DNA of 64,000 nucleotides from Thozetella sp. PMI_491 (taxonomy: Eukaryota > Ascomycota > Sordariomycetes > Chaetosphaeriales > Chaetosphaeriaceae): the NCBI GenBank assembly GCA_021432635.1, contig MU270047.1, positions 186,001 to 250,000 of the forward strand, given 5' to 3'. Each line of letters begins with the position of its first letter. Position 1 is the stretch's first letter. The notes below the pieces were generated by a model, which did no database searches, was not told where the DNA came from, and worked only from the letters and a program-made list of their open reading frames with translations. Both the position numbers and the translations under genes were made by a program. Positions 11,275 through 24,745 of the stretch are shown here, one piece after another.

Positions 11275-14200
11275 TTAGATTCCCTGGACCTTGCGGTATG
11301 ATGGCGGTTTCATAGTCCTCCGAATGAGTTTTCCGGCGTACGTTGGAACTAACGAAATGGCGCCAATGGCAACGACTCGCCAGAGGAACCCACTAGGTTC
11401 ACAAGGTTAGCAAATACACGGGCGGTGGGCTGGAGAGTTTGGGGCTTACATAGTCAGGATGAATCCCAGGTCAAAGTAGTCCCCCAAGAAGGGCATCGAG
11501 CCGATGTACATCAAGAAAGTACCCACGATAGACACCACCATAACCCAGTGCCAGGTCGTGATTTCGATAGCCACCATGAGTAGCTCATTGAGCACTAGTA
11601 CGGTATAGCTCACGGCCACCATGCGCGTTCCATCGACCTGCGTGAGCACCTGTGAGAGGCCCTGGATCAAGCAGCCCTGGTAAATGGACACGAATACCCA
11701 GACGAAGAAGGTACGGTACGAGAGGGATCGGCCGGAGGTGAGCTCTTTGTAGAGCTCGGGATAGAGGTTGGCCAAGTTCTCGTCAACGTCCTTATCCAGC
11801 ACCAGGGACAGAACAGGAGCTGCCGTGTAAATCGTAGCGTAGCCGACGAGAAGCCAGTCCTTTTTGCATCCGTGTTAGCCCATCGGCACAAAGTGAAGCG
11901 ATTTAGAAATACGGGTGCAAACCTTGTAGAGACCATCCGGCTCGAAGTTAATTGCAATGCTGTACATTGTCTGGCACACAGCAATGATTAAGCCACGGTG
12001 AATGACAAACTGGGCCAGCTTGGCGCTTCGCTTGTAGCTGTTGCGCCCATGCCAGACAAGCAGCTTGGTAAGGTGGAAGAACTGGTCGATGGAGAAGTCG
12101 GCTGCGAGACTGGCCTGACGTCCCTCCTTCCCGACAATGCCAACACCGACGTCGGCAGCCTGGATCATGGACACATCGTTGCCACCATCTCCGATGCAGC
12201 ATACTCGTTTCTTTGTGTATTCCTTGATGAGCTTGGCCACCTCGGCTTTCTGCGTTGGTGAGCAGCGGCACGCGACAACTGTGGGAAGGAGCACGGCGAC
12301 CGCGATGAACTCCCGACGGAAGTGTGTCAGGAACAGGGCCAGGCTTTCCCCGTCGATCAAGAGGCAGGCGTCAGTCTTGCTCCTCATAAAGTCGAGGTGC
12401 TCCTGCGCATTGTCCTTCCTCTTGAGCTTGGTAACAGTGTAGATGTACTGGCCTCTGGCAACCAACTTGGAGCTGACCGCGACACACCTAGCCGTTTCCA
12501 CCTTGTCGCCAGTCAGCATCCATATCTTGATGCCGGCGTTGCGGAGCAGCTCCAGAGATGGTTTAACATCTTTCTGGAGTTTATCCTCCACACCTGTGAC
12601 TCCGAGCAGCTCAAGATCGGTCTCTAGGTGCTGGGATACCACTGCCTGCATATTGGCCTCTCGCCCATTGATGGTAAGGGCCGCTTCCTGGTACTTCGCA
12701 GAGAACTCTTGATATTGCTTCGGAGACAGTCGTTTCCTGCCGACAACGAGGGTTCGAAGACCCTCACGAGCCATGTTTGCCGTCTCCTCGTCTAGCCAGT
12801 CGTTTGCCGCGACAATGGGTCCCATGACCGTGTCGGCGCCCTTTTGATAGAACCAGATCTCGTCATTCGCGAGGCCAGATACGCCAGGCTCGTTCTTCTC
12901 AAAAAACTGTACTACCACGCCCATGCGCTTGCCTTCCGACGTGAAGGGGAAGATGTCCAAGATCCGTACTTTGACAACGGTGCGACCAGAGTCTGTCGAC
13001 TCCAGAGCCATGCCTTTGCGGTCCCGGTATGCTAGACGCAAGCCAACCGATTCTGTCCACCGGACAATAGCGATTTCATCAGGAGAACTGGCCTGGTAGG
13101 AGGTCACCATTTTTCCGTTTTCCTCCTCCATTGTGGGTGTCACATTGTGACACAATGCGAGTGCGAGCACGACATCTCGGACACGGGCTCCAATTTCCCT
13201 GCGTGTGCGGGTGGCTCCCACATTGGCAGTTGAAGCAAATGTGGTCGAGGGAGTGATGAGTGTGTTGCCTGCGGCGCCTGCGGACGACGAGATATGGAAA
13301 CCTTGTTTGATATATGCAGCCACCTCATCCATGGCCTCGTTAGCGTACGACACAGTGCCAATGTGGATCTTCTTCATCTCCATTTCGTTCTGGGTAAGGG
13401 TACCAGTTTTGTCGCTGAGTAGGTACTCGATCCGCCCTAGGTCTTCGGGAATGGTGCTCGTACGGACGACGGCGCCGGGCATGCCCGGGTCGCGCTGGAT
13501 AAACCACGAGTAGACGCTCTTGCCGAGATCCAAATTGACGCGCAGACTTATTGGCACAATTGTCGAGAAGAGAACCAAGAACCTCATAATCTTGACATAC
13601 CATACGTTATTTTCGGTGTTGGGAAATCCTTCCAGAGCCACTAATATGACGGATAGGGCCAGTGTGAGGAAGCAGAGGATCTTGGTTAAGGAATTGATCT
13701 CGTATTCTAAAAGTCCCGTCTTAGACCGAGAAGGCGAAGTTGATAGAGCTGATCGGGTCTGCGGCCCTGTGTACACGATAACCGCATACGTAGTGGCGTG
13801 CGAGGCGATGACAGTGTTTGCCCAGGCCGTATTGTCAATGGACAGGGGTGCACTCTTAGACATGTCGTTGTCGTTCTGGGAGTAGCTGCTACTGTCCACA
13901 GCTTCCTGCCTCGAGGGAAGCAGTTCCAAAGTCCCGACGAACTCGTTTACCTTCTTGTCAGGCTTGCCAGCCGTGACCCTAAGACAAACCAACTCCTCGG
14001 TCGCCAGGTTCTGGGATAGCGGAGAAGAGAGACGGAGCTTCCAGTCCGTTTCGCCATCCAGTTGATCAGTCCGGATGAAAGTCTCGCCCGTCCCGCCGTC
14101 ACCTCCCCCAGCTTGATCGTCAGGCACCGATTCACCCGTCGCGGCAGTCTCGCTAGATTCGGCGATGTCTTCCAGTAACAGCGTCTCTTCTCTAGAAGGC

Positions 14201-15363
14201 TGCTCCACCGGTGGGTTGGGGTTCATAGCGTCTTGGGAGAGGCATTTCAAGATCACAACGTCAGATGGGACCCGCTGCCCCTTTGAGAGCTTCAGCACGT
14301 CCCCAACCTTCAAGTCCCGTGACTTCTTGCTGATCTCCACAACATAGGATGAGGGCTGCTTCCGGATCCCGTCGCTCTCAGCTTGTTCTTCCTCTTCCTG
14401 TATGTCTGATAGCCGGTCCCTCTGTGGGATGTACCGCTTCGATCCTCTGCGGACGTGAGATGACTTCAGCTTCTTCCTTGGTAGCCTGGCCGTGAGGCTC
14501 TGGTTGGGGTCGTCAAATTGAAGGACGGCGTACTCCTCAGAGTTGGCCTCGTTGTCTCTTCTCCGCCGCTCAATGTCATCATAAGCCTCTTTTCCCAAAG
14601 TGATGCAAAGGACAAAGGCAAGTGGGGCGATATACGTGGTCAAGTAGCCTATCCGCAGGGCCGGTATTGCCTGGGATAAGGCGACGAGGAGGAAGTACAT
14701 GTTGAAGAAGAAGGAAAACTCGTTGTATAGTGTGACGGGTAGGAAAGAGAAGGCAGTGTATTTGGCGTTCGAGATGATGTTGGGTGGGAATCGCGTCGAC
14801 TGGGTGGAGCCTACGGCGACGAGCCTCGACGCTGAGGGGTCATCTTCTTCCTGTTCGTCCTCTTCGTCATTATCCTGATCCGCGGTTACGCCCGACATGA
14901 AGCTCGGCAGTCTGAGGCCAAGGCTTCGAAGGCTGTCGCTCGCAAAGGACCGGCGCCGCCTGTGCCCTCCGCTTCCGGCATCGTGCTCGCTCAGGAGGGG
15001 AGCATCGTCCCCCCCGTGCCTGCTACTCTCGGAGTAGCGTGAATCGTGACCCTCGTCGTCGGCTAAAAGAGCCTCGGCATCCTCGTCACCGCCATCTCTG
15101 CTGCGGCCTAGGTCGCCGTAGCCACGATTCCTCTTCCCCCCGCGCCGTAGTCCCGACATGCGAAGGTTGCGTAGCGCGATCCTTGGGGCTCGTTGTTCGG
15201 CGGCTTCGCGGTCGCGGCCTAACAAGCCCGACTTGCCGGGTTGCTGAGTCGAACTCGAGCTGGTTGGATCGAGCTCTTCGAGGTCGATATCGAGGTCGGA
15301 ATCAGAATCATCGACGGGCGAATCCGGAGGCTTGGCTAGATGGTGGGAGCTTGGAGAAGGCAT
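11275..15363 (-). CDS. NEO1: P4-type phospholipid flippase, NEO1 class
   Basis: Three exons, 15363-11923, 11859-11450 and 11392-11275, give 1322 aa. Intron 1 (63 bp, phase 0) and intron 2 (57 bp, phase 2) rejoin a DGLYK/DWLLVGY loop and the final helix; both have GT-AG ends. Residues 1-190 are acidic, Ser/Arg-rich and disordered. The P4 core begins with FPPNIISNAKY, a Neo1/ATP9-class signature. The transmembrane-4 motif is PISLRVN, the phosphorylation site is DKTGTLTQ (Asp651), and TGDK and GDGGNDVSMIQ hinge motifs follow. The C terminus PPSYRKVQGI is typical of Neo1. The family flips aminophospholipids to the cytosolic leaflet in Golgi and endosomes and, unlike other P4-ATPases, works without a Cdc50 subunit. 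It is divergent from SEC16. Confidence 0.93.
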
Positions 15364-16459
15364 CCCGCATCGGGCAGCGCCCTTGGAAGATTCAAAGGGA
15401 GCGAGGCGTATGTTGAGGGGCTGTCGCTGTCAAGGTGCCTCAAGGTCAAAATGGATTGCGTCGTCCTGCAGGTTGTTGCTTTCTGGATTTAACGATGCCG
15501 CGTAATGGCCCTCCTTGCCACATCAGTCGCAAAATGGCAGCTGACACAGGGACACATGGGAGGAAAGGTAGGCCGTAAGAAAGCGTAGTGTGTGGATAGA
15601 CCGGCTAGGGTTGGTCAAGCTGGGACGGTTAGAGTGCGTTGTCGTCGCGGTCGCTGCGAAGGTGTCCCGGCATATCGAGAGCTGTCTGGGGCGGCTTTTC
15701 CGAGACGAGTGATCACGAGCTAAAGTGGCCACTGGGCGGCTCGCTGGCAGCCTGGCTACTCTGGTCGGTCACTATAGAGGCAGGGGTAGTGGTTGCAAGG
15801 CTGTGGGTCGCGGTTCACTGTAGCATGTGGCCTCTTTAGGCTTGCAGGGGGCATCGTCCTCGTTAATGAGATACCCAAGATTGGGCGAAGGTTCTTCCTA
15901 GGACCAGGGTGCTAGCCTAACAGGCCAGCAAGGCATGACAGAATAGACACTGTTAGTGCCCGGTAAATGGGCCAATGGGCCGCTGTGGGTCGTCGTAAAT
16001 GGCTTGCTCGGAGGCACGGATGCTTTGGGTAAGGACAGCTTTCGCGGAAGATCAGTGCTTCCCATCAGTGGCTTCGCCAGAATTTGACTCTGATCAGTTC
16101 ATCGACGCTACGTCCGCCAAACTTTTCCCTCCTGTACTTGTTCGCAGGGGACGGTCGCCTTTGATTGACGGTATTTGCAAGATGACTGGCTACTGAACAC
16201 AGCCGGTTCTCGTTTCGCTGGATTAATTGTACATGTACGTGCCCCTGTCCCTCCGTCACCCACGCGCTCCCCCGTCCGTCCCCTGGGCTTGATGGCGCGA
16301 CTGTCGCGATCTCCCTGTTATCACCTCCCATCTACGTCGCCCTCTCTCCAGGCCCTGCTCTAACATGCCTGCTCCTATTAGTACCTCTTTTAAATACCGG
16401 CGACAACCTTCCCTTCACTTCTTCCTTTATATCGACAGTTTAATCCCCCGATTCCCGTC
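15364..16459. promoter_or_regulatory. divergent promoter region, NEO1 / SEC16
   Basis: About 1.1 kb separate the two starts. The SEC16-proximal 200 bp are pyrimidine-rich, as is common in fungal leaders. A GGGCCAATGGGCC element (15969-15981) contains a CCAAT core. No coding exon is convincing here. Confidence 0.5.
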
Positions 16460-19400
16460 ATGCTCTCCGACGAGCCGGCTGCGTCGTGGCATCCGGCCAT
16501 GATGCCGAACACGATCGCAGATCTCCCCAAGGACCAGCCAGTACTTTCGCCAATCCTACCGGAACACTCCGCTGGTGCGCCCGAGGATGAACCCTCAAAC
16601 GCCCATGTGGAAAGCAACGCAGCAGATGACTTGGACGGTGGAGCTGACGCCTGGCTTGCCGGCGAGGAAAGTGGCGAGAACTGGCTCGGAGAAGAGCCAA
16701 ACCCCGAAGTCGCAGACTCAGACCAGCAACCCGCCGACGAGACAGCGGCCACGGAGCTAACTACAAACGAAGTCGACAATGTCTCGACGACAAACTCGAA
16801 GCATCTCAGTACCATGTCATTCACGCGGACTGTTTCGCACGAAGTCAACTTCAACGATGACGATGAGACCGACGCCGATTTTGAGTTCTCTAGAACTGGT
16901 ACCGATCCGTTCAAGTTCATGCCCCCGAATGACCGCACAAATTCGTTTCCCGCTGTGCCTCCGCTCGAGAGCCAAACTGAACAGGCACTTCCGCCGACCC
17001 AGGCGGAGGAGATCATCCATGAACTAGATCAGGAACAGGAGGATGAGGACGACTTTTTCGCCAAAGCTGCACAGGGTGCGAACGACGAGGGCTTCCTCGA
17101 TGACGAGGTCGAAGGAGCGGCGCCGCAGTACATTGGAGGCGATTTGCACGGGACGACGGAAGAAGCTTCCGAAGCCCGCTTCACGGAAGGCATACCTTTA
17201 ATTCCTCATGGGCAGGACGGCGGAGAGCCGCAGACCACAGTGAGCAGCTCATTCATGGGGGATGAGGGCGAGGAGGACAGCTTCTTCGCTCAAGTACGAG
17301 GGGATGAAGCTTCCGCCCCTCTGGAAGCGCCTGAGCCAGGCCTGCAGCGTATTTCGACCGTGCAGGTGCTGAATGGCATGGGGATTCAGCCCATCCCATC
17401 CTCGCTCCCTACGGCTGGAGAGGAGCAAACTGAGAATGTTGCGACAGCTGGCGAGTCTAAACCTAAGGTCGAGGCAGGAGAGGATCTGGACGCCAAATGG
17501 AAGGCAATGTTTGCCGGGGACGAGGACGATGACTTTCTGTTGGATGACGGCACAGGGGGGAAGTCCGTGGACCCGGAAGGGTTTCTGGGAAGTGATGACG
17601 AAGGCCTTCTGGACGACAAAGATGATTTCTCGGCACAGGAGACCCAACCCGCGTCTCAGCCCGCGCAACCTCGCGAGGTGAATGGGCAGTACATCCCACC
17701 AGGACAAACCGCGAACTACACCCCGGCCCCGGTGAATCCCTATGCGCCTGTCGCTCCTCAAGCTCCTTTTGCTGCCGCGAGTCCCTCTACCGCTACCCAG
17801 AAGCCTCCTCCATTTGGCTTTGGGACACCTCCTCCGCGCCCGGAGCCTGTCAAGGCAGAGAGCTTTGCAGACCGGTCTAAAGGAGGCTATACCTCTCCTT
17901 ACGACCTCCCCATGGATGTGGTCCAGCCGAGGAAGCGGGTTAGCATGCAAAACCTTCAGCGGAACAATCTAAGCCAGGGAAGCCCTCCCATGTCACAGGC
18001 CCCCCCTCGAAGCGCCAGTTTGCAAGCACACTCGACTCCTCCTACTAGCGTGCCTCCTCCCGGGCTCACCCAGTCTACCTCTGCTCCTCCTATCGCACCA
18101 AAACAAGCTACAGAGGCGAAACGCGGGGATTTCTTCCAAGACCTCCCCATTGCATCCAGGCCACGACCAGCGTCCAGGCAGAGCAACCAGAGCTTGCCCT
18201 CCCCATCTCAAACTAGCCCCTATGGACCCCCTAAAACCAACTCTCCCCCCCCAATGACACTACCACCCCAGGCGCAACCTCACCTGGGCGAAATCTCGAG
18301 GCTAGTCGCTCCGGATCGTGTGGGCCCCTACGCCCCCTTGAACGGAGCTTCTGCCCCGACTGCCCCGACTGCCCTTTCTAATCGATACTCTCCCGCTCCT
18401 GCTGCAGCGCCAAATGGGGTTGTTCCCGCTGCTCTATCGAATCGCTACTCTCCAGCTCCTGGAAGTGTCAGGCCGCCCAGCGGGGGGTATACTCCCTCCG
18501 GTATCAACGGGGCCTCTGTACTCCCCCATCAGCCTCGGACCTCGAGCCCGTTGGCTCACTTTGAGATATCCCATGGCAAAAATCAAACATCCAACTATGG
18601 CGAGACTGGCCTCGGCGAGCGGCGTAGTAGCAGCGCGCTGCATGAATCACGACTCCAGAGGGTTCCATCTTTGCCACCAACCTCCGAGGTTGATGAGGAA
18701 GATGGTTCAGATCACCCACAAAGCTTCCCAAGTCAGCTTCCGCCGATGGCCCCACCTAGCCAAAGGTACGCCCAAGTCCCGCGGGCTCGACAAACGCCGC
18801 CTCCCCCAGGATCCTCGCCCCAATCTACCCTGTCGCCTCCCAAGCGGTCGGCTTCCAGCTTCGGTTCAGTCAGAGCGGCTCAGGACTTTGCTCCACCGGC
18901 CCGCTCGCAGACTCAATCTCCCGGGGCACTCCATGGCGAACATCGCAAGTCAGCCGACCCTATCCAGCGACCATCCTCGGTGCACAGTCCTACATCGCCT
19001 TCAGCGGGAGGCTACATGCCGACTCCGATATCACAGGTTACCCAGGTTCCTCCCCCCGGCATGGCAGCGCCCGTGACGTCGGCGGTACAAACGGCGCCAG
19101 CTCCGCGTGCAAGGGGGTTCTCTCAGAACTTCAGCCTTATACCACCTACGGATGGAAGAGAAAACGATCCGTTGCAAAGATGGAGAGGCTCACCCCTGTT
19201 TGCGTGGGGCGTGGGAGGCACCATGGTCACCATGTTTCCTAAAGACGTTCCACGGTACGGCATTAACCAGAGCGTTCCCACAGTCATGCGGAGCCCCGGT
19301 GAGGTCAAGATTAAGAGCATGAAAGATAGCCACCTTCTCGAGGAGCGGCTTTCCAAGTTCCCCGGGCCGCTGAAGGCCAAGTCCAAGAAGAAGGAGACCA

Positions 19401-22261
19401 TAAGTTGGTTGAGCACCGGCATTGAGGACCTCGAGCGCCTGTTACCGCAAACTTCTTTCCAGTCCCATCTCTCGCATGAGGATAAGCGTGCAACAGAACG
19501 CATTCTCCTGTGGAAAATCCTACGGGTCTTCATCGAGTTCGATGGTGCCCTAGAGGGCAACGCGGCGGTTGACAAGGCCGTCCGGGAGTTGCTGTCACCA
19601 AACCTGAGCAGCGAGGCCGCCTCGGCCGTCTACACTACTGGGGCCGGCATTGCTGAGCTCACGCCGGCATTGGAGACCAAGACGCAAGCCGATGCGGTCG
19701 ACTCCTCCACGGTCGAGCAGATCCGCACGCATCTATTGGGCGGCGATCGGGAAAAGGCTGTTTGGGCGGCGGTCGACAAGCGATTATGGGGCCACGCGAT
19801 GCTCATCGCCAACACGGTCTCTCCCGATCTCTACATGCGGGTGGCGCAAGAGTTTGTTAAGAAGGAAGTCAACTTCCCCGGCCACAACAACGAGTCCCTA
19901 GCAGCTCTCTACGGAGTTCTGTCAGGCAATCACGAAGAAAGCGTAGACGAGCTTGTACCCGTGCATGCACGAGCTGGTCTGCAGCTCATGGCGAAGAACT
20001 CCAACCCGGGGGCCTCGAGCGATGCATTGGCCGGCCTTGACAAGTGGCGCGAAACTCTTGGCCTGATTCTCAGCAATAGGAGCCCAGAAGACGCAAAGGC
20101 CATTAATTCCCTCGGAAACCTGCTCTCAGGATACGGTAGGGCTGAGGCAGCCCACATCTGCTTCCTGTTTGCGAGGAGTCATAGCATCTTTGGGGGGCTT
20201 GACGACCCCAGCTCCAACTTCGTGCTTGTCGGCTCTGACCACAAGAGACAGGTCGAACAGTTCGCTAAGGAGAGCGAGCCTCTCCTTCTCAGTGAAGTAT
20301 ACGAATATGGCCTGAGCCTTGCCGGCGGCTCCAATTTGACCATAACCAGCCCGCACCTAGCTGGATACAAATTCCAGCACGCTCTGACGCTCGCTGAGTA
20401 CGGTTTCAGGGACAAGGCACTGCAGTATTGCGAGGCCATCTCCAGTGCGATCACGGCGCAGACAAGGAGGTCCCCGTACCACCACGCCGTACTTGAAGCG
20501 ACGGTTGATGATCTCATGAAGCGCCTTAAACAGGCGCCAAAGGAGGAGTCGAACTCTTGGATCCGCAAGCCAAGCATGAACAAAGTCTCAGATAGTGTCT
20601 GGAATCGGTTCAACAAGTTCGTTGCTGGCGAGGAGAGTGAGAGCTCTGGCCCTGGGGCCGGCGCTGATGGTGACGAGTCTGGCCCTTTTGCCCGGCTGAC
20701 CAGCGGTACCCCAACCATCAGTCGACCGCCTTCTACCTCGAACTTTGAGACGTTCGGCGCTACGATCCCGGGTTATCCCATGGCGAACACGCCACATCCG
20801 GCGCTGGCTCCTATGACCAACACAAAGGCGGGCTCTCGCTATACTCCTTCGCTCTCACAGCCTATGGCTGCTGGGAACTCCTACGAGCCTTCTTCAGCGT
20901 ATGCGCCCAGGGCACCCTCCGAGCGCGGTTCCAGCGAGATAAATCGCGGCTCATTCGAGATGCCGCGACAATCTACTGATCTGCAATCCGGAAGCTACGG
21001 TAACCCCTACGCTCCGCTGAACCACTCTCTTCCGAACCAAGGATATCAGCCTGCCCCAGAGACTGGCTATGCTCCGACTCCGGAGTACCCACCCTCTCTC
21101 CCAGTGTCACAGCCTGGCCAGCAACTGCCAACCGCGAGCCTGACTTCGGGATATGAGCCCCTCGGGTATGCCAGCGCGCCTACTAATGGCGTAGGCTACC
21201 AGCCTACAGGATCCCTTGCGACTGTAGGAGAGAGCCTTCCTAGCTCCCAGGAAGAAGCATCTGCACCGTCCGCTTACCAGGCTCCCTCGTACGGCTACGA
21301 GCCGCCTTCGCTGACATCATTCGAGCCCCTGACCTCTTCTGAAGAGGAGACGTCCGCAGAAGCTACGAATGGCAGCTCGTATGAGCCTCCCTCATTCCAG
21401 TCCTACGAACCGCCTTCGTATGAACCATACAATCCTCCAGCGGAAGACGGTCGCGACTCGGATGATGAAAAAACCAAACGTAAGCCACGGGGCATCATGT
21501 ATGATGATGATGATGACGACTTCCCCGCTGCCAGAGCCCAGGAGAAATCCAAGGCCGACAAGGACCGCGAAAACCAGGAGATGTTCCGCAAGATCGCGGA
21601 GGAAGAAGGTCAGCCAAATATGAAGCTTACCTATCACTAACAAATGGCTAACATATTCACAGCCAAGGCGGACGCCGAGAAGAAAGCGGCTGCGGCCAAG
21701 AAGGGCTGGGGCTTCGGAGGTTGGTTCGCGGGGGCCAAAAAGGAGGCAATGCCGCAGGAGTCTCCCGGTGCCGGAGCCCCAAACAAGCCCATACGCGCGA
21801 AGCTCGGCGAGGCGAACTCGTTCTATTTTGATCCAGATCTGAAGCGTTGGGTCAACAAGAACACCGGACCTGAGGACAATGTGAAGAAGGCCACCCCTCC
21901 CCCCCCTAAAGGACCACCCGGTGCTCCGCGGTCGGCCACTTCAACTCCTCCTCCCCCGGCCCCAACTTCACATCCGGACCTGGGAAGAGCCAGCGCTCCA
22001 CCGACCGGCCCGCCGAGATCTCTCACTCCCTCGAGTTTGGGCCCCCCAAGCGTCGGTTCTGCCCCCCCTGGTGGTGCACCACCAATGATGCGCTCGGCAT
22101 CGGGGGCTAGTGTTGCTTCGGGCCCACCCAGCCGCCCTGCGACAGCGCTCAGCACCACCAGCAGCATCGACGACCTGCTCGGACCGGCCGGTTTGCGGAC
22201 CAAAGGCCCCAAGAAAAGCCGCAAGAGCGGACGCTACGTAGACGTCATGGCTAAACCATAG
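16460..22261 (+). CDS. SEC16: COPII coat assembly scaffold Sec16
   Basis: Exon 1 is 16460-21608 and exon 2 is 21663-22261, giving 1915 aa. The 54-bp intron uses a weak GTCAGC donor with a CACTAAC branch site and CAG acceptor. Splicing restores GAA GAA G|CC AAG and skips a TAA that would end the protein at 21640. Residues 1-890 are Pro/Ser/Glu-rich and disordered with several acidic patches. The central conserved domain starts near residue 897 ([15 protein letters not shown]). The helical ACE1-like Sec16_C domain follows from about 1090 ([20 protein letters not shown]). Residues about 1400-1700 are Tyr/Pro-rich. The conserved C-terminal segment ([16 protein letters not shown]) lies in exon 2. 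Sec16 marks ER exit sites and binds Sec13, Sec23 and Sar1. Confidence 0.93.
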
Positions 22262-22771
22262 ACAATGAGCTCTGCCTGTATATGTCTACCAGACCAGTGG
22301 AAAGAGGTGTTGATCAGATGAATTAAGGGGAGAAGGCACAGCCAGATCAGGCGACGATGCCAAATGCTATGGGTGTGATGAGCGGGGGGAAACCCCCTTT
22401 TTTGTGTTGTATCATAGACGTATGGATCTTGTAATAAGCTCTTGTTCTTAACCGCGCACACGAAATATATTGAGCGGGCGTTGTACCCGTGCCTCTTTTG
22501 GACGGGATTGTTTATGGTTTTTTATATTCAGTCTCAAGTCGCGGAGGATACTTGGGGCACGGAAGCTTTCAGTTCAATAATAAGCCACAAAGCAGGTAGG
22601 CTTCTCCCTGTGCACGTCATTGGACTCGAGTACAATGGGCAGGCGTTCTTTAGGTATCATCTCTATGGTAAGTAAAACTATAGCAGTATTTTGGTCGCAA
22701 CTGCCGCTACACTCTTGCTCCAATCCTTCAGAAACCCGCCAGTTGCAGGTTGAAGTGACCTGTCGTGGCGG
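22262..22771. other. convergent 3' region, SEC16 / HUS1
   Basis: About 510 bp hold the 3' ends of two converging genes. The middle is somewhat AT-rich. No gene is seen. Confidence 0.6.
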
Positions 22772-24046
22772 TCAAGCACTGTAGGATGAAACGTAATACT
22801 ATTCCCCCAAGTCAGTCGGTAGGCGAGGCATATTCAGGTTGGTAGGTCAAGCTCACCGTCACGACGGAGTCCTGCGCACTTGGATCGTCATATTGCGGCA
22901 CGTAAACGTACAGTATGAGCGCGTGGTCGTCTGCGAAACATGCAATCACTCGCCCTTCGAGCCGACCCACACTTAACACGCGACCCCAGTCTCGTCCGTC
23001 GACGCGCACCGTCGCCCACTTACCCGGCCCCGCCTCCTTGAACCTGGTCGATGGATGGTCCTCAAGCGGCATCGTCAGCTGGCCCGGGTCAAGCTCGGGG
23101 TTTTCGAGGCTGTCCCATACGGAGGTGATGTCGAGCGTCTCGGTGCCGATCCGTAGGCGCAAGGACCCGTGCATATTAGCACTCAGTTCGAGCCTAGGGT
23201 TCGCAGCGCTACCGCGGGAGACGGCCGACGTAGCCGAAGTGAGGGCTAACTTCGTAAAGCGGTCCGATATGGCCTTAAGCTGCAGCAGCGGCGGCAGCTG
23301 GATGTGAACGTCGGGCTCGCGCACCTTAGGCTGCATGATGGTCTCGACTGTGTCTGGATGCAGGACCCGCACGGGTATGTCCTGAGTGATGATCTTCTCA
23401 CGCTCGCGCTTCATCGTGAGCTCGAGTGGCTCCTGGTTGAAGACATCACCGAAAGGGTCTTCCTCGTCAACTAGATTCGGGTTGCTATGACCACTGAGCC
23501 CTCCCCGGTTGCCGTAGGCCTGACCTTGGCCATAGCCCCCTCCGGCCTCCTTGGTCGTCGTGTGGATGGTCATGGACAGCACGGGGACACCATCGCGCTT
23601 GGTCAGGCGCAGGTTCGCGTGTGTGCTGTTAATGGCAGACTTGAGCGCGCGCATGAGCGGGTTCAAAGGGAGCTCTAGGTTGATCGTGTTGTTGGGCTCG
23701 GCGGACTGAATATGGTAGTTCTCAAAAATATGATCCATCGAGAGGGACCTGTCGGCGTCAGCGACGTTCAGCGACTTCCCCAGCAGAGTGCGCGCCGCAC
23801 GACGCCTGCCCGGGTGGGTAATGGAGAGCCTCGTACGCCCAAACCTGGGACCCCGTGTCCGGGATCGCAGTAAGCCGGACAGTGTCATCGTCAAGGCGGA
23901 CCCAGGCGATTTTCTCAAGTGAACTGAGCGCGGCCGTCAACTCTGCGTAACAGCCAAGTCAGCCGCCGGCCTCAGGTTCGCGGGTACGCACGCTACATCT
24001 CACTCTGGAAAGTCCGGATGTTCTTGAGCTCTGTCTTGAACCGCAT
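22772..24046 (-). CDS. HUS1: Hus1, 9-1-1 DNA damage checkpoint clamp subunit
   Basis: Four exons, 24046-24004, 23942-23837, 23748-22857 and 22798-22772, give 355 aa. The 43-bp first exon encodes MRFKTELKNIRTFQ, the usual Hus1 N terminus. The joins restore FQ-KLTAALSSLEKIAWVRLDDDTVR and QVWA-SLSMDHIFENYHIQS. The last intron (58 bp, GTGAGC donor, CTGAC branch, TAG acceptor) leads to a nine-codon exon ending in YYVSSYSA, which fits the conserved Hus1 C-terminal strand. Leaving this intron in would end the protein at 22812 with an unrelated tail. Hus1 forms a PCNA-like ring with Rad9 and Rad1 that is loaded at damaged DNA and activates ATR signalling. A Gly-rich insert lies in the loop near residue 150. 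Confidence 0.92.
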
Positions 24047-24745
24047 TTTGAGTCCAGCACCCGCTGCATGGCCTCGGGATGAGTTCGTGCGCGAATGGTG
24101 GACGACCTAGCTTCCTCGGCGCGTCACAGAAACACTTTACGCGGTGAAGGTTCAAGTGGGGATTAAAATGTCCAAGAACAGGAAGGCACGCTGCTGGACA
24201 ACTACGTACCCATGTAAGCTATACGCCTACCTAGCTCGGAATGCCTGAACCAGGGTAGCTGCCGCCTAGTGCGGGGAGAATACCACTATAGCCCAGGCCC
24301 GACCGACCGAGAAAATGCTACCTTAACTCCCCCTCCCGCCCCCGAAGGGTCCTGTTGAAACGCCCCGCATCTCCTCTTCCAGCTCATCCCACCCATGTCC
24401 CGGCCTTCTCTTGCAAGACCCTTCGACTATATAGTGAGCTAAGTCGACTTTAGCTGTCCGCTCTCAAGAGCCACAGAGCCGAAGATCCCTGGCTCCGAAG
24501 CCAGTACCAATATTCCCGATGCGACCCTCCAATGTATATACCTGAAATCATGTGTGCCGTAGCTTCTGGCCCCAGCCCGAAGTCCCTGTATGAGGTGGCG
24601 ATAAATCCACCGCCAAAGTAGTCCCATCTCTTGATGCAACGCCGAGTTCATTCATTATCCTGGCCCACCGTTCTCCTAGCTTCAAATCCCTAAGCCGCCT
24701 TGGCTCTTACCAAAGTTCCCATTGCGCCTCTCCAGTGTATGTATC
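24047..24745. other. intergenic, HUS1 upstream region
   Basis: About 700 bp lie between HUS1 and the RING gene, which are in tandem on the minus strand. It must hold the HUS1 promoter and the RING gene 3' UTR. No gene is seen. Confidence 0.55.
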
